Shown: piece after piece, positions 8,898 to 17,946 of the stretch
How positions within the stretch are numbered: position 1 is the stretch's first letter
Layout of the letters: each line of letters starts with the position of its first letter
NCBI GenBank assembly: GCA_905234195.1
Contig: CAJOFR010000009.1
Span: 1-64,000, forward strand
Length of the DNA stretch: 64,000 nt
Direction of reading: 5' to 3'
DNA from: an uncultured Selenomonadaceae bacterium
GTDB taxonomy: Bacteria; Bacillota; Negativicutes; Selenomonadales; Selenomonadaceae
Program-made: the position numbers and the translations under genes
Notes under the pieces: model-generated
The model's database searches: none
What the model was told of the DNA's origin: nothing
Seen by the model: only the letters and a program-made list of their open reading frames with translations

Positions 8898-9698
8898 TTA
8901 AACGACGTTGAAAAATTTTATGTAGCTCATTCGCCGATACCACGTAAGCTGACGTTTCGCAAAATTCCTCGTGGCGCGGCTGACCTTCGCTACGGTTTCT
9001 TCAAGAGTCATTTCGCCGCGAAGGTACTCCAGAGTTTCCTTGTAGCCGATACCGAACATCGCCTGCGCGTCCGGACGAACACCGCTTGCCAAAAGATTTT
9101 TCACCTCTTCGACAAGCCCGCTATCGAACATTTTTTTTGTCCGCGCGTCGATTCTTTCGTAAAGTTCCGCGCGATTCATAGTCAGCCCGATAATTTGCGC
9201 GTCGTACTTCAGCTCGCCGGTCTCCGCGAAAAATTTTTCGGTACTCTTGCAATTTTTGTCCGCGTCAAATTTGTAGCCTTCAACCAAAGCTTGAATGTAA
9301 AGACCCGTGCCGCCGACGACGATTGGAATTTTTTTTCGCGAATTAATTTCCGTGATTAACTTCGACGCCCGCCCGACAAACTCCACGACGCTGAATTTTT
9401 CTTCGGGCTCCAGAATGTCAATCAAATGATGTTTAACTCGACGACGCTCCGCAAGGCTCGGTTTGGCTGTGCCGACGTTGAAATTTTTGTAGACCGCCAT
9501 TGAGTCAGCTGAAATTATTTCCGTGTTCAAAAATTCCGCAAGCCACAACGCCAATGAACTTTTTCCCGTCGCCGTCGCTCCCAAAATCACGAAGACTTTT
9601 TCTTTCGGCGAATCACTCAAGCTAAGTGATTGTATCGAATTTAAAATTTTTGTCAAGTCGAATGGTTCTGCGGCAAATTCTTTTACAACGTTACGCAT
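8898..9698 (-). CDS. miaA: tRNA dimethylallyltransferase MiaA
   Basis: The enzyme adds a dimethylallyl group to N6 of A37 in tRNAs reading U-starting codons. The P-loop GATATGKSS (about 38-46), the motif DSMAVYKNFNVGTAKP, GGTGLYIQALVEGY and the C-terminal RNFAKRQLTWYR are typical. The total of 266 residues is somewhat short, mainly from a compact insertion domain. The N-terminus is unusual: about 33 residues precede the P-loop strand where homologues have only a few. The ATG start overlaps the stop of the upstream hydrolase by 8 bases but has no clear ribosome-binding site. A GTG just before the P-loop strand (codon 36) would give a conventional N-terminus, so the start is uncertain. Confidence 0.9.
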   Translation of the reverse strand: MRNVVKEFAAEPFDLTKILNSIQSLSLSDSPKEKVFVILGATATGKSSLALWLAEFLNTEIISADSMAVYKNFNVGTAKPSLAERRRVKHHLIDILEPEEKFSVVEFVGRASKLITEINSRKKIPIVVGGTGLYIQALVEGYKFDADKNCKSTEKFFAETGELKYDAQIIGLTMNRAELYERIDARTKKMFDSGLVEEVKNLLASGVRPDAQAMFGIGYKETLEYLRGEMTLEETVAKVSRATRNFAKRQLTWYRRMSYIKFFNVV

Positions 9699-10353
9699 CC
9701 AAATTCAGAGACTCGCCCGGCTTGACGATATGGACGGTCGCATTTTTGACGAGGGCTTTGAATTTTTCGGGATCCTGCTTGATAACGTCCCACGTGTTGT
9801 AATGAACGGGGATAACATTTTTCGCGTTGAGGAACTCGACGGCTTTTGCGGCGTCCTCCGGTCCCATTGTGTAGTGTCCGCCAATCGGCAAAATGGCGTA
9901 GTCAATTTGGTCGCGTTCGCCAATGAGTTTCATATCGCCGAAAAGACAAGTGTCACCCGCGAAATAAATCACCTTGCCGCCGATACCGACGACGTAGCCG
10001 CAGGGAGTGCCGCCCGCAATTCCCGCGCTGTGAAAAGCCGGTACCATTCTCACGAAACCGAAAGGCAAATTGAGAGTGCCGCCGAGATTCATGCCGATAG
10101 TTTTGACGACTTCTCCGCCAAAATCCGTGACTTCGGGTATGCCGATAGTAACCGCGTCGTTGTTGTCGAGGATAGCATCGGCGTCGCCTATGTGGTCAGA
10201 ATGCGCATGCGAAATCAAAATGTAATCCGCTTTAATTTCTTCAGGCTTAATCGTCGCCGCCGGGTTGCCCGTCAAAAAAGGATCGAACACAAGTTTATAT
10301 TTTCCGTCGTCCAGCTGAAAACAAGCGTGCCCATAATAATTGAAAGTCAACAA
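9691..10353 (-). CDS. UPF0173-type metal-dependent hydrolase
   Basis: This 220-residue metallo-beta-lactamase-fold protein has the metal-binding motif HAHSDHIGD (about 49-57), a further His in PAFHSAG, the Asp of FAGDTCLFGD and the late His of IPVHYNTW. These match the UPF0173 (YtkL-like) family, whose substrate is not established. A TTG start follows an AAGGAGGG box by about 8 bases, and a second TTG comes directly after it. It is the first gene of the miaA-hfq-dut-rarA string and overlaps miaA. Confidence 0.88.
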   Translation of the reverse strand: MLTFNYYGHACFQLDDGKYKLVFDPFLTGNPAATIKPEEIKADYILISHAHSDHIGDADAILDNNDAVTIGIPEVTDFGGEVVKTIGMNLGGTLNLPFGFVRMVPAFHSAGIAGGTPCGYVVGIGGKVIYFAGDTCLFGDMKLIGERDQIDYAILPIGGHYTMGPEDAAKAVEFLNAKNVIPVHYNTWDVIKQDPEKFKALVKNATVHIVKPGESLNLDA

Positions 10354-10422
10354 ATTAATCCCTCCTTAAAAAATTCTACAGACCTTACGTGCTTAAATTC
10401 GATACGCTATAGAAAATTTCCT

Positions 10423-11160
10423 TCAATCTTTCAACAAATGCTTGCTCGTATAATTTCCGACCTGCTTTGAAATATTTTCGGCGGCGTTCTTCGCGGACTT
10501 CAGAAAAGCTTCGTCGCTCGCGTCCTCGTAACCTTTGCTCGGCTTGCGGTGTTTGAGAGCCTGCCCGATAAAATTATGGCGGAACAGGACAACGCCGCTA
10601 TCGACCTTGACAAATTGCAAGCTGACTACCGTCGCAAAAATCGTGCGCTCCGTTCTCGGAATAGCTCCAAAAATTCCGACGCCGATATGATGAGAGCCGA
10701 CGCCAATCCCAATTCCAGGATCAATCCCCGCAGTATCGCCTGAAGTTTTCGTCAACCCCAAGCCGCGAATTTCGCAACGAACAACATAATCCGCGCCAAT
10801 CTTTTTAAAATCGTCCATGTTCAGCGCGGAAATATCCCCCGTGCCTCCGGAAGTCGGCGGGCTGATAATCAAAAGCTCGCCTATGTCCGCCGCGCCCGAA
10901 GTTTCCAAAGTCTTTGTGTCGAAAATTTTTTCCTCGTTCGTGGCGTTCACGATGTCGAAAATTTTTTTCTTGTCGAGTTGATTAATCAGCAAGCCGCGAA
11001 AATATTTTGGCGCGTCGAGTTCGACAAACTCCGTGCTGTCAAAAATTTCGACGGCGATTTTAATTTTCTTTTCGGGCGGAATTTCTTTCGTCTTCGCAAA
11101 AGCCGCGCCGTGAACAATCAAAATTAAAATCAAACCCAACGCGAAAATTTTTTTAGTCAT
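10423..11160 (-). CDS. Secreted protein, possibly CsgG/LpoB-like
   Basis: The 245-residue protein starts with a signal peptide (residues 1-22, ending AAFAK). The mature part begins with KIKIAVEIFDS, goes through an alpha/beta region (FRGLLINQLDKKKIFDIV) and a segment IGADYVVRCEIRGLG. This order of elements is that of the CsgG/LpoB fold, found in periplasmic proteins of curli secretion and penicillin-binding-protein activation. There is no lipobox cysteine, unlike classical CsgG or LpoB, and a Gly-rich GIGIGVGSHHIGVGIFG stretch is distinctive. Its start overlaps the end of the upstream Cys-cluster gene by 8 bases, indicating an operon with trkH. The function is not known and the fold assignment is tentative. 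Confidence 0.6.
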   Translation of the reverse strand: MTKKIFALGLILILIVHGAAFAKTKEIPPEKKIKIAVEIFDSTEFVELDAPKYFRGLLINQLDKKKIFDIVNATNEEKIFDTKTLETSGAADIGELLIISPPTSGGTGDISALNMDDFKKIGADYVVRCEIRGLGLTKTSGDTAGIDPGIGIGVGSHHIGVGIFGAIPRTERTIFATVVSLQFVKVDSGVVLFRHNFIGQALKHRKPSKGYEDASDEAFLKSAKNAAENISKQVGNYTSKHLLKD

Positions 11161-11428
11161 GACAAAACTCCTCCTTGATTTTTTTGCACGCCGCGTAGTT
11201 CAGCGCGTGAAAATCCCGGCGGCTTATTTTATCCGTCAAAAATTTTTCGTAATACTCGTCTACGTTACAAAAAATCGGGCGGCTGTAATAAATTTTGCAA
11301 AGCTTAGTTTCTTCGTCGAAATTTTTGCAGACCCCGTCGCCGCGATTTAAATCCACAGACAAAACTGACCGCCACACATTTTGACAGCACAAGCCGCAAC
11401 AATCGCATTGAAATTTTTCTTCAGCCAT
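11153..11428 (-). CDS. YkgJ-family cysteine cluster protein
   Basis: The small 91-residue protein has the family arrangement CDCCGLCC near the N-terminus, followed by GVCKNFDEETKLCKIY and RPIFCN. These cysteines are thought to hold a zinc or iron-sulfur centre. It lies 4 bases downstream of trkH and overlaps the following secreted-protein gene, so the three are probably cotranscribed. The biochemical role of the family is not established. Confidence 0.85.
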   Translation of the reverse strand: MAEEKFQCDCCGLCCQNVWRSVLSVDLNRGDGVCKNFDEETKLCKIYYSRPIFCNVDEYYEKFLTDKISRRDFHALNYAACKKIKEEFCHD

Positions 11429-11432
11429 AAAC

Positions 11433-12962
11433 TCACCACTTAATATTTCTGTGTCGAAATTTTATTCCGGCGATTGCGATTAGGAACACAAAAATTTCCA
11501 GCCTGCCTAAGATTAAAATTCCCGCGCAGAAAATTTTTCCGAACAGCGGCAGGTGCAAAAAATTTTCCGCGTCGCAAATACCCGGAAACACCCCGACGTT
11601 CGTTAGGCACGCCGCCGACATTGCCACCGCCTCTGAAAATTTTATTCCGCAAAAACTCAACGCCATTGCGCAGATAAAAAGCGTCACCGACGAGAGGAAG
11701 AAGAACGCCAAAATTCTCCCGACAATCTCCGGCGGCACGACGATGCCATTCACTCTGATTCTTGAAATCATGTGCGGGTGCATTGTGTGTTTCAGTTCGG
11801 TTGCCGTGACTTTCGCCAAAACCACCGCGCGCATCATTTTCAGCCCGCCCGTCACCGAACCCATACAGCCGCCGATTATCGCCGTGAAAAAAATCAAAAA
11901 CCTGTCGAAGTCATGAAAACTTTCAACGTTCGTCAAATTTATTCCCGTCGTGCTCAAAAAAGATATGGCGTGGAAAATCGAATAACGAAAGGCGTCGTTG
12001 CCGTCAAGGATAATCCCGCGCCGATATGTGGTGAACATCACCAGCCCGACGCACAAAAAAATTATCAGCAGACTTGCTTTTACTTCAGAGTTCCTGAAAA
12101 AATATCCGACGTTGTAAAAAATATTTCGCTTAAGTCTTTTGACGTAACGACCTGCGCGCTGAAAAATATTCCCCTCCTGCACAGTTTCGGGCGGGGGAAT
12201 TGTGACGATAAGGCGATGATAAAAGAGCAAGTTCCCGCAAGCCAAGAGCATGGAAAAAGCCGCCGCGTACTCCACGAAAATATTTCCGCGACCGGGAAAA
12301 AAATCCCCGCCGCCCGTCGAGGTACAACGCATCGCCATCAAAAAGGCATCCCAAAAATTCAGCCCCGCCGCCTTAAACGAAATGAAACTTATCGCCGTCA
12401 ACAGCACGTAAATTCCTACAATGCGCCGCGTGATTAAATTCATTTGCCCGAAAGCCGAGCTGAAACTTTGTCCGCCGTGCAAGCTCAAATCCAAACCGAA
12501 ACAGCCGCTGACTTTTGGCATTGTCGTTGCGAGCATGACAAGGAAAATCAACGAGCCGAACCACATTAACAAACTTTGCCACAGCCGCAAAAAATACGGC
12601 GCATTTTTCGGCAAGAGCGACACGCCCGCCGAAGTTAAATCCGAAATTGTTTCGAGGAGCGTCGCGGAAATTGATAGCCCGCCGAATAAAAATATCGGTA
12701 TCATCGCGATTGCGGCGACCAACGGATAAATTAAAAGCATTGTCGTTGCGGACGCCGACAAAGTTAATCGGCGGCTGTGTCCTCTTCCGAGCCGCAAGAA
12801 AAAAATTCCGCCGACGAGCGTCCACATTCCGAACGCCAAGAAAAAAATTGCCGCCTCCGGTTCAAAATCAAAAGCCACACAGTAAATTATCATCGGGATA
12901 AGAATTAGCGAAAAGGCGGTGAGGACATTTCCCAGCAGGTTGAAAATTATTTTCTTGTCCAT
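11433..12962 (-). CDS. trkH: Potassium uptake transporter, TrkH/KtrB family
   Basis: This multi-spanning membrane protein (509 residues from ATG 12962; a TTG at 12977 is an alternative) forms the K+-conducting subunit of Trk/Ktr uptake. The four pore loops with their selectivity-filter glycines are visible: TSAGVS (first), CTSTGGGDFF (second), LSTTGINLTN (third) and LTNVGVFPG (fourth). The conserved stretch GGCMGSVTGGLKMMR after the third pore is also there. No trkA/ktrA regulatory subunit is encoded nearby. It heads a minus-strand group with the YkgJ-like and CsgG/LpoB-like genes. Confidence 0.9.
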   Translation of the reverse strand: MDKKIIFNLLGNVLTAFSLILIPMIIYCVAFDFEPEAAIFFLAFGMWTLVGGIFFLRLGRGHSRRLTLSASATTMLLIYPLVAAIAMIPIFLFGGLSISATLLETISDLTSAGVSLLPKNAPYFLRLWQSLLMWFGSLIFLVMLATTMPKVSGCFGLDLSLHGGQSFSSAFGQMNLITRRIVGIYVLLTAISFISFKAAGLNFWDAFLMAMRCTSTGGGDFFPGRGNIFVEYAAAFSMLLACGNLLFYHRLIVTIPPPETVQEGNIFQRAGRYVKRLKRNIFYNVGYFFRNSEVKASLLIIFLCVGLVMFTTYRRGIILDGNDAFRYSIFHAISFLSTTGINLTNVESFHDFDRFLIFFTAIIGGCMGSVTGGLKMMRAVVLAKVTATELKHTMHPHMISRIRVNGIVVPPEIVGRILAFFFLSSVTLFICAMALSFCGIKFSEAVAMSAACLTNVGVFPGICDAENFLHLPLFGKIFCAGILILGRLEIFVFLIAIAGIKFRHRNIKW

Positions 12963-13025
12963 AATTAAATTTCTCAATGAAAAAATTTTTAATCGGCGAT
13001 ATTTTACAACACTTCGCGCAAAATA

Positions 13026-13058
13026 AAAAGCGGTCGGCGAAAATTTTCGCTAACCACT
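13026..13058 (-). terminator. Terminator after nrfHA
   Basis: Read on the minus strand, AGTGGTTAGCG pairs imperfectly with CGCCGACCGCT around an AAAATTTT loop and is followed by a T run, about 25 bases after the nrfA stop. Confidence 0.7.
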
Positions 13059-13084
13059 TTTTTTATTAACGTCTCGAAAAATTT

Positions 13085-14461
13085 TTACGTGTTTGCAGGA
13101 TTTGCGGCAGGCGCGGGCGTCGCGGGTGCAGGAGTTTCCGGCGCGGGAGCCGCCATATTTGTAGTCACCGAGCCTTTGACTGCGGCGTTTGCTGCCTCTA
13201 TTGCCTGGTGCGCGCGGTCAATCGAAAGACCCAGCGTGCGCAAAACTCTGTCGGGGTTGTGGAAGCCCATACCATTTTCAGCGGCAACCCAATCCCAATA
13301 CCATTGCGCTTCACGAACAAGCAGACGCGCTCCGGCAAGTTGTTCGTCAGTAGCACCGGCGGCTTTCGCGGCCTGAATCGTCGTGTGGGCTTTCGCGGTA
13401 GTTTCGCCGGCAATGCGCTGGATTTTGAAAGTGTTGTCGTGAATTGTCTTTACGCGCGCGACTAAAGTTTCTGCGGATTCGTCATGGCATTTCAAGCAAG
13501 ATTGTTCGGTAGTCTTGAGCGGCGAAGTCATCCAGTGGGAAGTATACTTCTGCCCGTTTTCGCGCATGTATGGCATATGACAATCAACGCAAGTAACTCC
13601 GGCGTCGGCGTGCACACTAAGTTGCCAGCACTCGAAGTCGGGGTGTTGAGCCTTCAACATTCTCGCGCCGCTGTCGGGGTGCGTCCAGTCTCCGGTAAAA
13701 CCTTTCGCGTGTCCGTCTTGATAGTAGCTCCATTCGGATTCGGCGTCAAAACCATTCGCATAAGGCATGTGTACGCGCCCGTCTTCCGCCGTGAAATAAT
13801 ATTCGGTGTGACATTGTGCGCAGACATACGCGCGCATTTCGTTGTGCGTCGCCTTGCTCACGTCGATACCCTTTTCAGCCATAGACTCGATAAAGCCCTG
13901 ATTGTATACGCGCAAAAACATTGTGTCGGGGTCGTGGCAGGACGAGCAACCAAACCATTCGTCATCTTTAATCGGCGCGGCAATTTCGTCGAAGGGTTTA
14001 GAGGCGTAATCCCAACCGCTTTCCTTGAAATAAACGTCGTACATGTAGGAGCCTTTGCAGGTTATGCAGGAGCCTTTTTGTCCGGGGCGGCGTTTGGATT
14101 CGAGAATATCTTGCCCGGCGTACCAGTGCCCTCTGTCGTCGTCGTACTGAATAGAAAATTTGTAGCCCTTGAAGAGTTCGAGCTGTTCGGGCTGTTCGGT
14201 TAAGTGGGAGTTACCCGCCTGCGCGCCGCCAAAACCTGTCGGGCTGGGGTCGCCTCTCATGTTCATCTTAAAGGAATTGAATTGCAATGGATAGGCTTCC
14301 GCATAAGCCATTCTCGTTAATTTTTGATCGTCGGGAATTTTTGCAAGTTCAAATTTCGTGGCGGGTTTGGCAATTCCTATTCTGATAACGACGAACACGA
14401 ATACAAAAAACGCCAATCCCAAAACCAACGCTCCCGCCAAATATTTTTGTAACCTAGTCAA
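13085..14461 (-). CDS. nrfA: Ammonia-forming cytochrome c nitrite reductase NrfA
   Basis: NrfA reduces nitrite to ammonium with six electrons on the outside of the cytoplasmic membrane. Five heme sites are visible: the catalytic CITCK (132-136, lysine as axial ligand) and four CXXCH motifs (CSSCH, CAQCH, CVDCH, CLKCH). The conserved RAYVCAQCH and WQLSVHADAGVTCVDCH regions, which carry active-site residues, are present. An N-terminal hydrophobic segment (about 8-30) is an uncleaved anchor or signal. The C-terminus is an Ala/Pro-rich tail of about 25 residues not needed for catalysis. The start overlaps nrfH by 8 bases. With NrfH it forms the quinol-oxidising nitrite respiration complex. Confidence 0.97.
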   Translation of the reverse strand: MTRLQKYLAGALVLGLAFFVFVFVVIRIGIAKPATKFELAKIPDDQKLTRMAYAEAYPLQFNSFKMNMRGDPSPTGFGGAQAGNSHLTEQPEQLELFKGYKFSIQYDDDRGHWYAGQDILESKRRPGQKGSCITCKGSYMYDVYFKESGWDYASKPFDEIAAPIKDDEWFGCSSCHDPDTMFLRVYNQGFIESMAEKGIDVSKATHNEMRAYVCAQCHTEYYFTAEDGRVHMPYANGFDAESEWSYYQDGHAKGFTGDWTHPDSGARMLKAQHPDFECWQLSVHADAGVTCVDCHMPYMRENGQKYTSHWMTSPLKTTEQSCLKCHDESAETLVARVKTIHDNTFKIQRIAGETTAKAHTTIQAAKAAGATDEQLAGARLLVREAQWYWDWVAAENGMGFHNPDRVLRTLGLSIDRAHQAIEAANAAVKGSVTTNMAAPAPETPAPATPAPAANPANT

Positions 14462-14936
14462 TTTTTATACCCCCTTCCAAATGATTTGAGCCGTGCGCGA
14501 TTCTGCTGTGACACTTCATGCAGTCGGAATTGCCGCTCGGTTGATTGTTCAAGTAAACGTAAGACATTGTGGATTCGTGGCAGCGCAGACAATTTTGGTT
14601 GACCATTTTCCGCGCGTCGCCGTCGAGTTTTATGCGCTCCGGATAATCGCGAATCACTTCGTGGTACATATCAACCATGCCCGTGCGTCCTTTTTCAATA
14701 AGGTAATGCGGAAAATTATCATGCGGCAGGTGACATTCTATGCAGTCCAATTCTCTGTGGCTGGATACCGCAAAAGTTGCCGCCTCGTGTTGCATTGAAT
14801 GACATTGCCCGCAAAAAGTTTTCGTGCCGGTCGCGTGCAACATCAGATTCGCGAAACAGACGAACACCGCGCCAATTACAAAACCGCCCGCAAGAAATTT
14901 CAGCGCATTACTTTTTAAGCACTCTTTAATTTTCAT
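14454..14936 (-). CDS. nrfH: NrfH, membrane tetraheme cytochrome c
   Basis: This 160-residue NapC/NirT-type cytochrome takes electrons from menaquinol and passes them to NrfA. It has one N-terminal membrane helix (about 13-35) and four CXXCH sites (CGQCH, CIECH, CLRCH, CMKCH). The first is followed by SMQH, where NrfH proteins use a methionine as heme ligand. The size is typical. It precedes and overlaps nrfA, and lies downstream of ccmF with one compound hairpin repeat between them. Confidence 0.95.
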   Translation of the reverse strand: MKIKECLKSNALKFLAGGFVIGAVFVCFANLMLHATGTKTFCGQCHSMQHEAATFAVSSHRELDCIECHLPHDNFPHYLIEKGRTGMVDMYHEVIRDYPERIKLDGDARKMVNQNCLRCHESTMSYVYLNNQPSGNSDCMKCHSRIAHGSNHLEGGIKID

Positions 14937-14998
14937 CCCGCTCCCTCCTTTTTCAGATTTTTAATTTTTAAATTGCCAAAAATTTTTTTTAGTGTAGT

Positions 14999-15099
14999 GG
15001 CCGTCATGGATGACGGCCTTGCCCGCGCTGATTGCGTGATGCAATCTCAGCGGGCGATTTTTTCTTTGTTACTTTCTTTTTTCTAAAAAAAGAAAGTAA
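14999..15099. repeat. Compound hairpin repeat, copy 1 (divergent)
   Basis: Three hairpins follow one another: GGCCGTCA/TGACGGCC, then a GCCCGC...GCGGGC stem with an inner ATTGC/GCAAT pair, then a perfect 14-bp stem TTACTTTCTTTTTT paired with AAAAAAGAAAGTAA. The order and spacing match copies 2 to 6, though the bases have diverged. It lies between ccmF and nrfH. Confidence 0.75.
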
Positions 15100-15109
15100 A
15101 TCTCAAATT

Positions 15110-17062
15110 TCAAAAAGGGAAAAATTTTTTTATCGCAATCAAAGTTCCGAAACAAATTATCGAAACGCTGAACCAAAGTAGCCAAATGAAAGGTTTCGTG
15201 CTGACCGTCGAAGTTATCGGCAAATTTGAAAGTTCGTCGAGCGTCGGCAAAATCTCCAGCCGCGCCTTCGTCAAGTCTCCGGAAATCCCCGTAAGCCTCA
15301 CGCGCCGCCGCCCGTCAAAAATTTCAACCGACTTGGAATTGCCGCCGTCCGCAGTCACGATTATCAACAGCTGAATTTTTTTGGAAACATTCCCGTCAGA
15401 AATTTCGATGGTTGCCGTCGCGCGAACGGGATTATTTTTTTTGTCGTAATCAATCTGCGCGCCGGTGAAGGTGTACAAAAATTCGCCGTCCATTTCCAGT
15501 TTGTCACGAGTCAAAATAATTTCCTGCGCGTCAAGATTTTTCGGGTGCGGGGCAACGTAGACATCGCCGCCAAAAGTTTTCAGAATCGCCGGCTCGCGGG
15601 CAGCATCTTCGCCATTGCCGCGCAGTTTCGTCAGCGCACGAACCTCCTGCCCGTCAATTTCGTAGACGTAAAATTTTTGCCGCGCGTCCTCCTCCAAAAT
15701 CTGCCCGCCGTAAATAATTTTGTGACCGGCAATTTCAAATTCAACGCCTTTGGAAAATTCCTGCGTGACAGTTTCGCCGCGAGAAGAAATCACAATCGCC
15801 GCAAGCCCCAAAATAAATCCGACGTGCGCGATTTTTCCGCCGAGACTTATCATGCGCCCGAACTTCACGAAAGAATAAATCACCAGCGCGAATAAAATTG
15901 CAGCTATGGGCGCGGTGCTCTTGACGTAGAAATTTTCATCGACCGCCGCCGGTTGTCCGACGAGTTGCGTTAAAAGCGGCATGGACATTCCCAGCCAAAC
16001 AATCGCCGCGATAAAAATCAACAGCAACGAACTCAACAGGATTATGAACGCCGGTTCGGCGAAGGTCTCGTACATTTTGCCCTGCGGAAAATTTTTTGCC
16101 TTGACGAAAATTATTGCAAGCCCGCCGATTAAAATTATTGCGTTGGCTACGGAAATTGCCAGCCCGATATTTGAGCCCGCGAAGGAGTGTACGGAAAAAT
16201 CTCCCAAAATTCCCGACCGCGTTAAAAATGTTCCGTAGATAACCGAAGAGTACGCGAACACCGCCGCAATGTGCGCGACGGGCAGGACTGCAGATTTTTT
16301 TTGCGCTAAGTTTATCAGGTGCAAGAGTACCGCCGTCAAGAGCCAGGGAACAAGCGAAGAATTTTCTACGGGATCCCATCCCCAATAGCCTCCCCAGCCC
16401 AAAACTTTGTAAGCCCAGTAGCCGCCGACGAATATTCCCGCGCCCAAAAAACTCCACGCAAGCAACGTCCATTTTCGCGCAGGTTCCAGCCAAATTTTCG
16501 ACTTCGCGTCTACCAAAAGACTTCCCAAGCTCAAGGAGATTGGCACGGCTAACAGCGCGTAGCCCACGAAAATTATTGGCGGGTGAATCGCCATCCAAAA
16601 ATCTTGCAACAGCGGATTCAAGCCGACGCCTTCGACGACTGTCACCGGATTTTCAGCGAAGGGGCTTTTCGACAGCACGAGGAAAATTAAAATGCTCTGC
16701 AGGAAAAAATATATCGCCAGTGATTTTTCGTGCGCCCGCCGAAAAACTAACACGACGCCCGCTATTGCGTGAATCAACAGCCAAAACAGAAAGGAGCCTT
16801 GTTGCCCCGCCCAGAACGCCGAAATTTTGTACATTGTCGGCAGTTGCGTCGACGAATAGCCCGCGACGTACTCGACGCTGAAATCGTTCGCGAAAATTAA
16901 AATCCACAGGTACAGACTTGCCGCGACGATTAACGACATTGACGCCGCCGCCGCGAGTCTGATTTTTTTTGTAGAAGATTTTGTTTTCAAAGAGCAAAGG
17001 AGCATTGCCGCCAACGCCGCGACAAATCCGCCCGCTAAAAATAGATTTCCTGTCAACAGCAT
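15110..17062 (-). CDS. ccmF: Cytochrome c heme lyase subunit CcmF
   Basis: The 650-residue polytopic membrane protein belongs to the heme-handling WWD family and attaches heme to apocytochromes in system I maturation. The WWD motif is visible as WGGYWGWDPVENSSLVPW (223-240). Conserved histidines occur in MAIHPPIIFVGY and in later loops, and a large extracytoplasmic region precedes the final helix. Its ATG overlaps the end of the restriction endonuclease gene by 10 bases, and its ribosome-binding site (AAGGGGGG) is inside that gene. Function is coupled to ccmE upstream and nrfHA downstream, whose nine hemes need this pathway. Other ccm genes are not in the window. Confidence 0.93.
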   Translation of the reverse strand: MLLTGNLFLAGGFVAALAAMLLCSLKTKSSTKKIRLAAAASMSLIVAASLYLWILIFANDFSVEYVAGYSSTQLPTMYKISAFWAGQQGSFLFWLLIHAIAGVVLVFRRAHEKSLAIYFFLQSILIFLVLSKSPFAENPVTVVEGVGLNPLLQDFWMAIHPPIIFVGYALLAVPISLSLGSLLVDAKSKIWLEPARKWTLLAWSFLGAGIFVGGYWAYKVLGWGGYWGWDPVENSSLVPWLLTAVLLHLINLAQKKSAVLPVAHIAAVFAYSSVIYGTFLTRSGILGDFSVHSFAGSNIGLAISVANAIILIGGLAIIFVKAKNFPQGKMYETFAEPAFIILLSSLLLIFIAAIVWLGMSMPLLTQLVGQPAAVDENFYVKSTAPIAAILFALVIYSFVKFGRMISLGGKIAHVGFILGLAAIVISSRGETVTQEFSKGVEFEIAGHKIIYGGQILEEDARQKFYVYEIDGQEVRALTKLRGNGEDAAREPAILKTFGGDVYVAPHPKNLDAQEIILTRDKLEMDGEFLYTFTGAQIDYDKKNNPVRATATIEISDGNVSKKIQLLIIVTADGGNSKSVEIFDGRRRVRLTGISGDLTKARLEILPTLDELSNLPITSTVSTKPFIWLLWFSVSIICFGTLIAIKKFFPF

Positions 17063-17946
17063 CCCCCCTTTCGCGGCGTGAACGGAATTTCTAAACTAGT
17101 CAAGATAAACGTAAAACTGTTCAAAATTTCTTCAGCTGTATGATTTTTCAATTCAAGCCAAAAAATTCCCAGCTGTTCGAGTTGCCTTTTACTTTGTTCG
17201 CTCAATGTATCTGCGACGAAAACTTTAGAATCCCTTGCGATTACCATATCGGCAGACTCTGGATTGCCACGCCCCATCAACTTAACTTCGCAAAAATACT
17301 CTTTGAAATTTTTGTCATAGAGTTTAAAATCAACTTCACGGTCAAAAATTTTCGTTTTGTCTCTCACAAAATGTTCCGCGTTATAGTGTTTGGGTTCGAC
17401 ACCGCACAAATTACAGAGTTTAACCAACAGAGGCTTTTCAACCTTTTTACCGATAGTCGACCATGCGCCGCCGCGAAGAGAAATTTTTTTCGTTGCCAGC
17501 GCATTTAAAACAATTAAACTTTCCGACAGCGTCAATTCGACTGATACGCTGCCTTTGCTGATTTTAATTTGAACATTCAAATCATTTGTTTTGTCCGTTT
17601 CAAGTTGTCGAATTAAATTTTTCAAGTAACTATAATTTTTGTTAGCGACATCAATGACAATTTCTTTGGCTGCGCTACCATAAATATTCGTGACAGTTTT
17701 TACATTCATGCCGGAATAGATTGCAATTTCATCTTTATTGTACTCGTCGCTTAGAAAAAATTTTTTGTACCAATCCAAGTTTATTTTATCGTCGTTAAGT
17801 TTCGCGTCTACAATCTTCTTGAAAAAATCCAACGTGAAGTCTAAAAATTTCGTGTTAATGTCATTGATAATTTCCTGTCGATAATCCGCGCCGTTGAGTA
17901 ACTTTTCAACAGTAGCATCGATGACTTGTGATTCAAAGCTGAACAT
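17053..17946 (-). CDS. Type II restriction endonuclease, CfrBI-like
   Basis: The protein (297 residues from ATG 17946, which has a GAGGA box; an ATG at 17961 is possible) shows a PD-(D/E)XK nuclease core: FDREVDFKLYD followed by YFCEVKLMGRGNPESAD, with Asp, Glu and Lys placed as in the CfrBI family (CfrBI cuts CCWWGG). It overlaps the methyltransferase gene at its 5' end and ccmF at its 3' end. AT content is higher than in ccmE and ccmF, fitting acquisition of the pair by transfer. The nuclease class is well supported, the family match is moderate and the recognition site is unproven. Confidence 0.75.
   Translation of the reverse strand: MFSFESQVIDATVEKLLNGADYRQEIINDINTKFLDFTLDFFKKIVDAKLNDDKINLDWYKKFFLSDEYNKDEIAIYSGMNVKTVTNIYGSAAKEIVIDVANKNYSYLKNLIRQLETDKTNDLNVQIKISKGSVSVELTLSESLIVLNALATKKISLRGGAWSTIGKKVEKPLLVKLCNLCGVEPKHYNAEHFVRDKTKIFDREVDFKLYDKNFKEYFCEVKLMGRGNPESADMVIARDSKVFVADTLSEQSKRQLEQLGIFWLELKNHTAEEILNSFTFILTSLEIPFTPRKGGCC

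Noticed and set aside
12130..12825. Several open frames on both strands within trkH
   Set aside because: They are out-of-frame shadows of a clear membrane protein gene and encode no recognisable domain.
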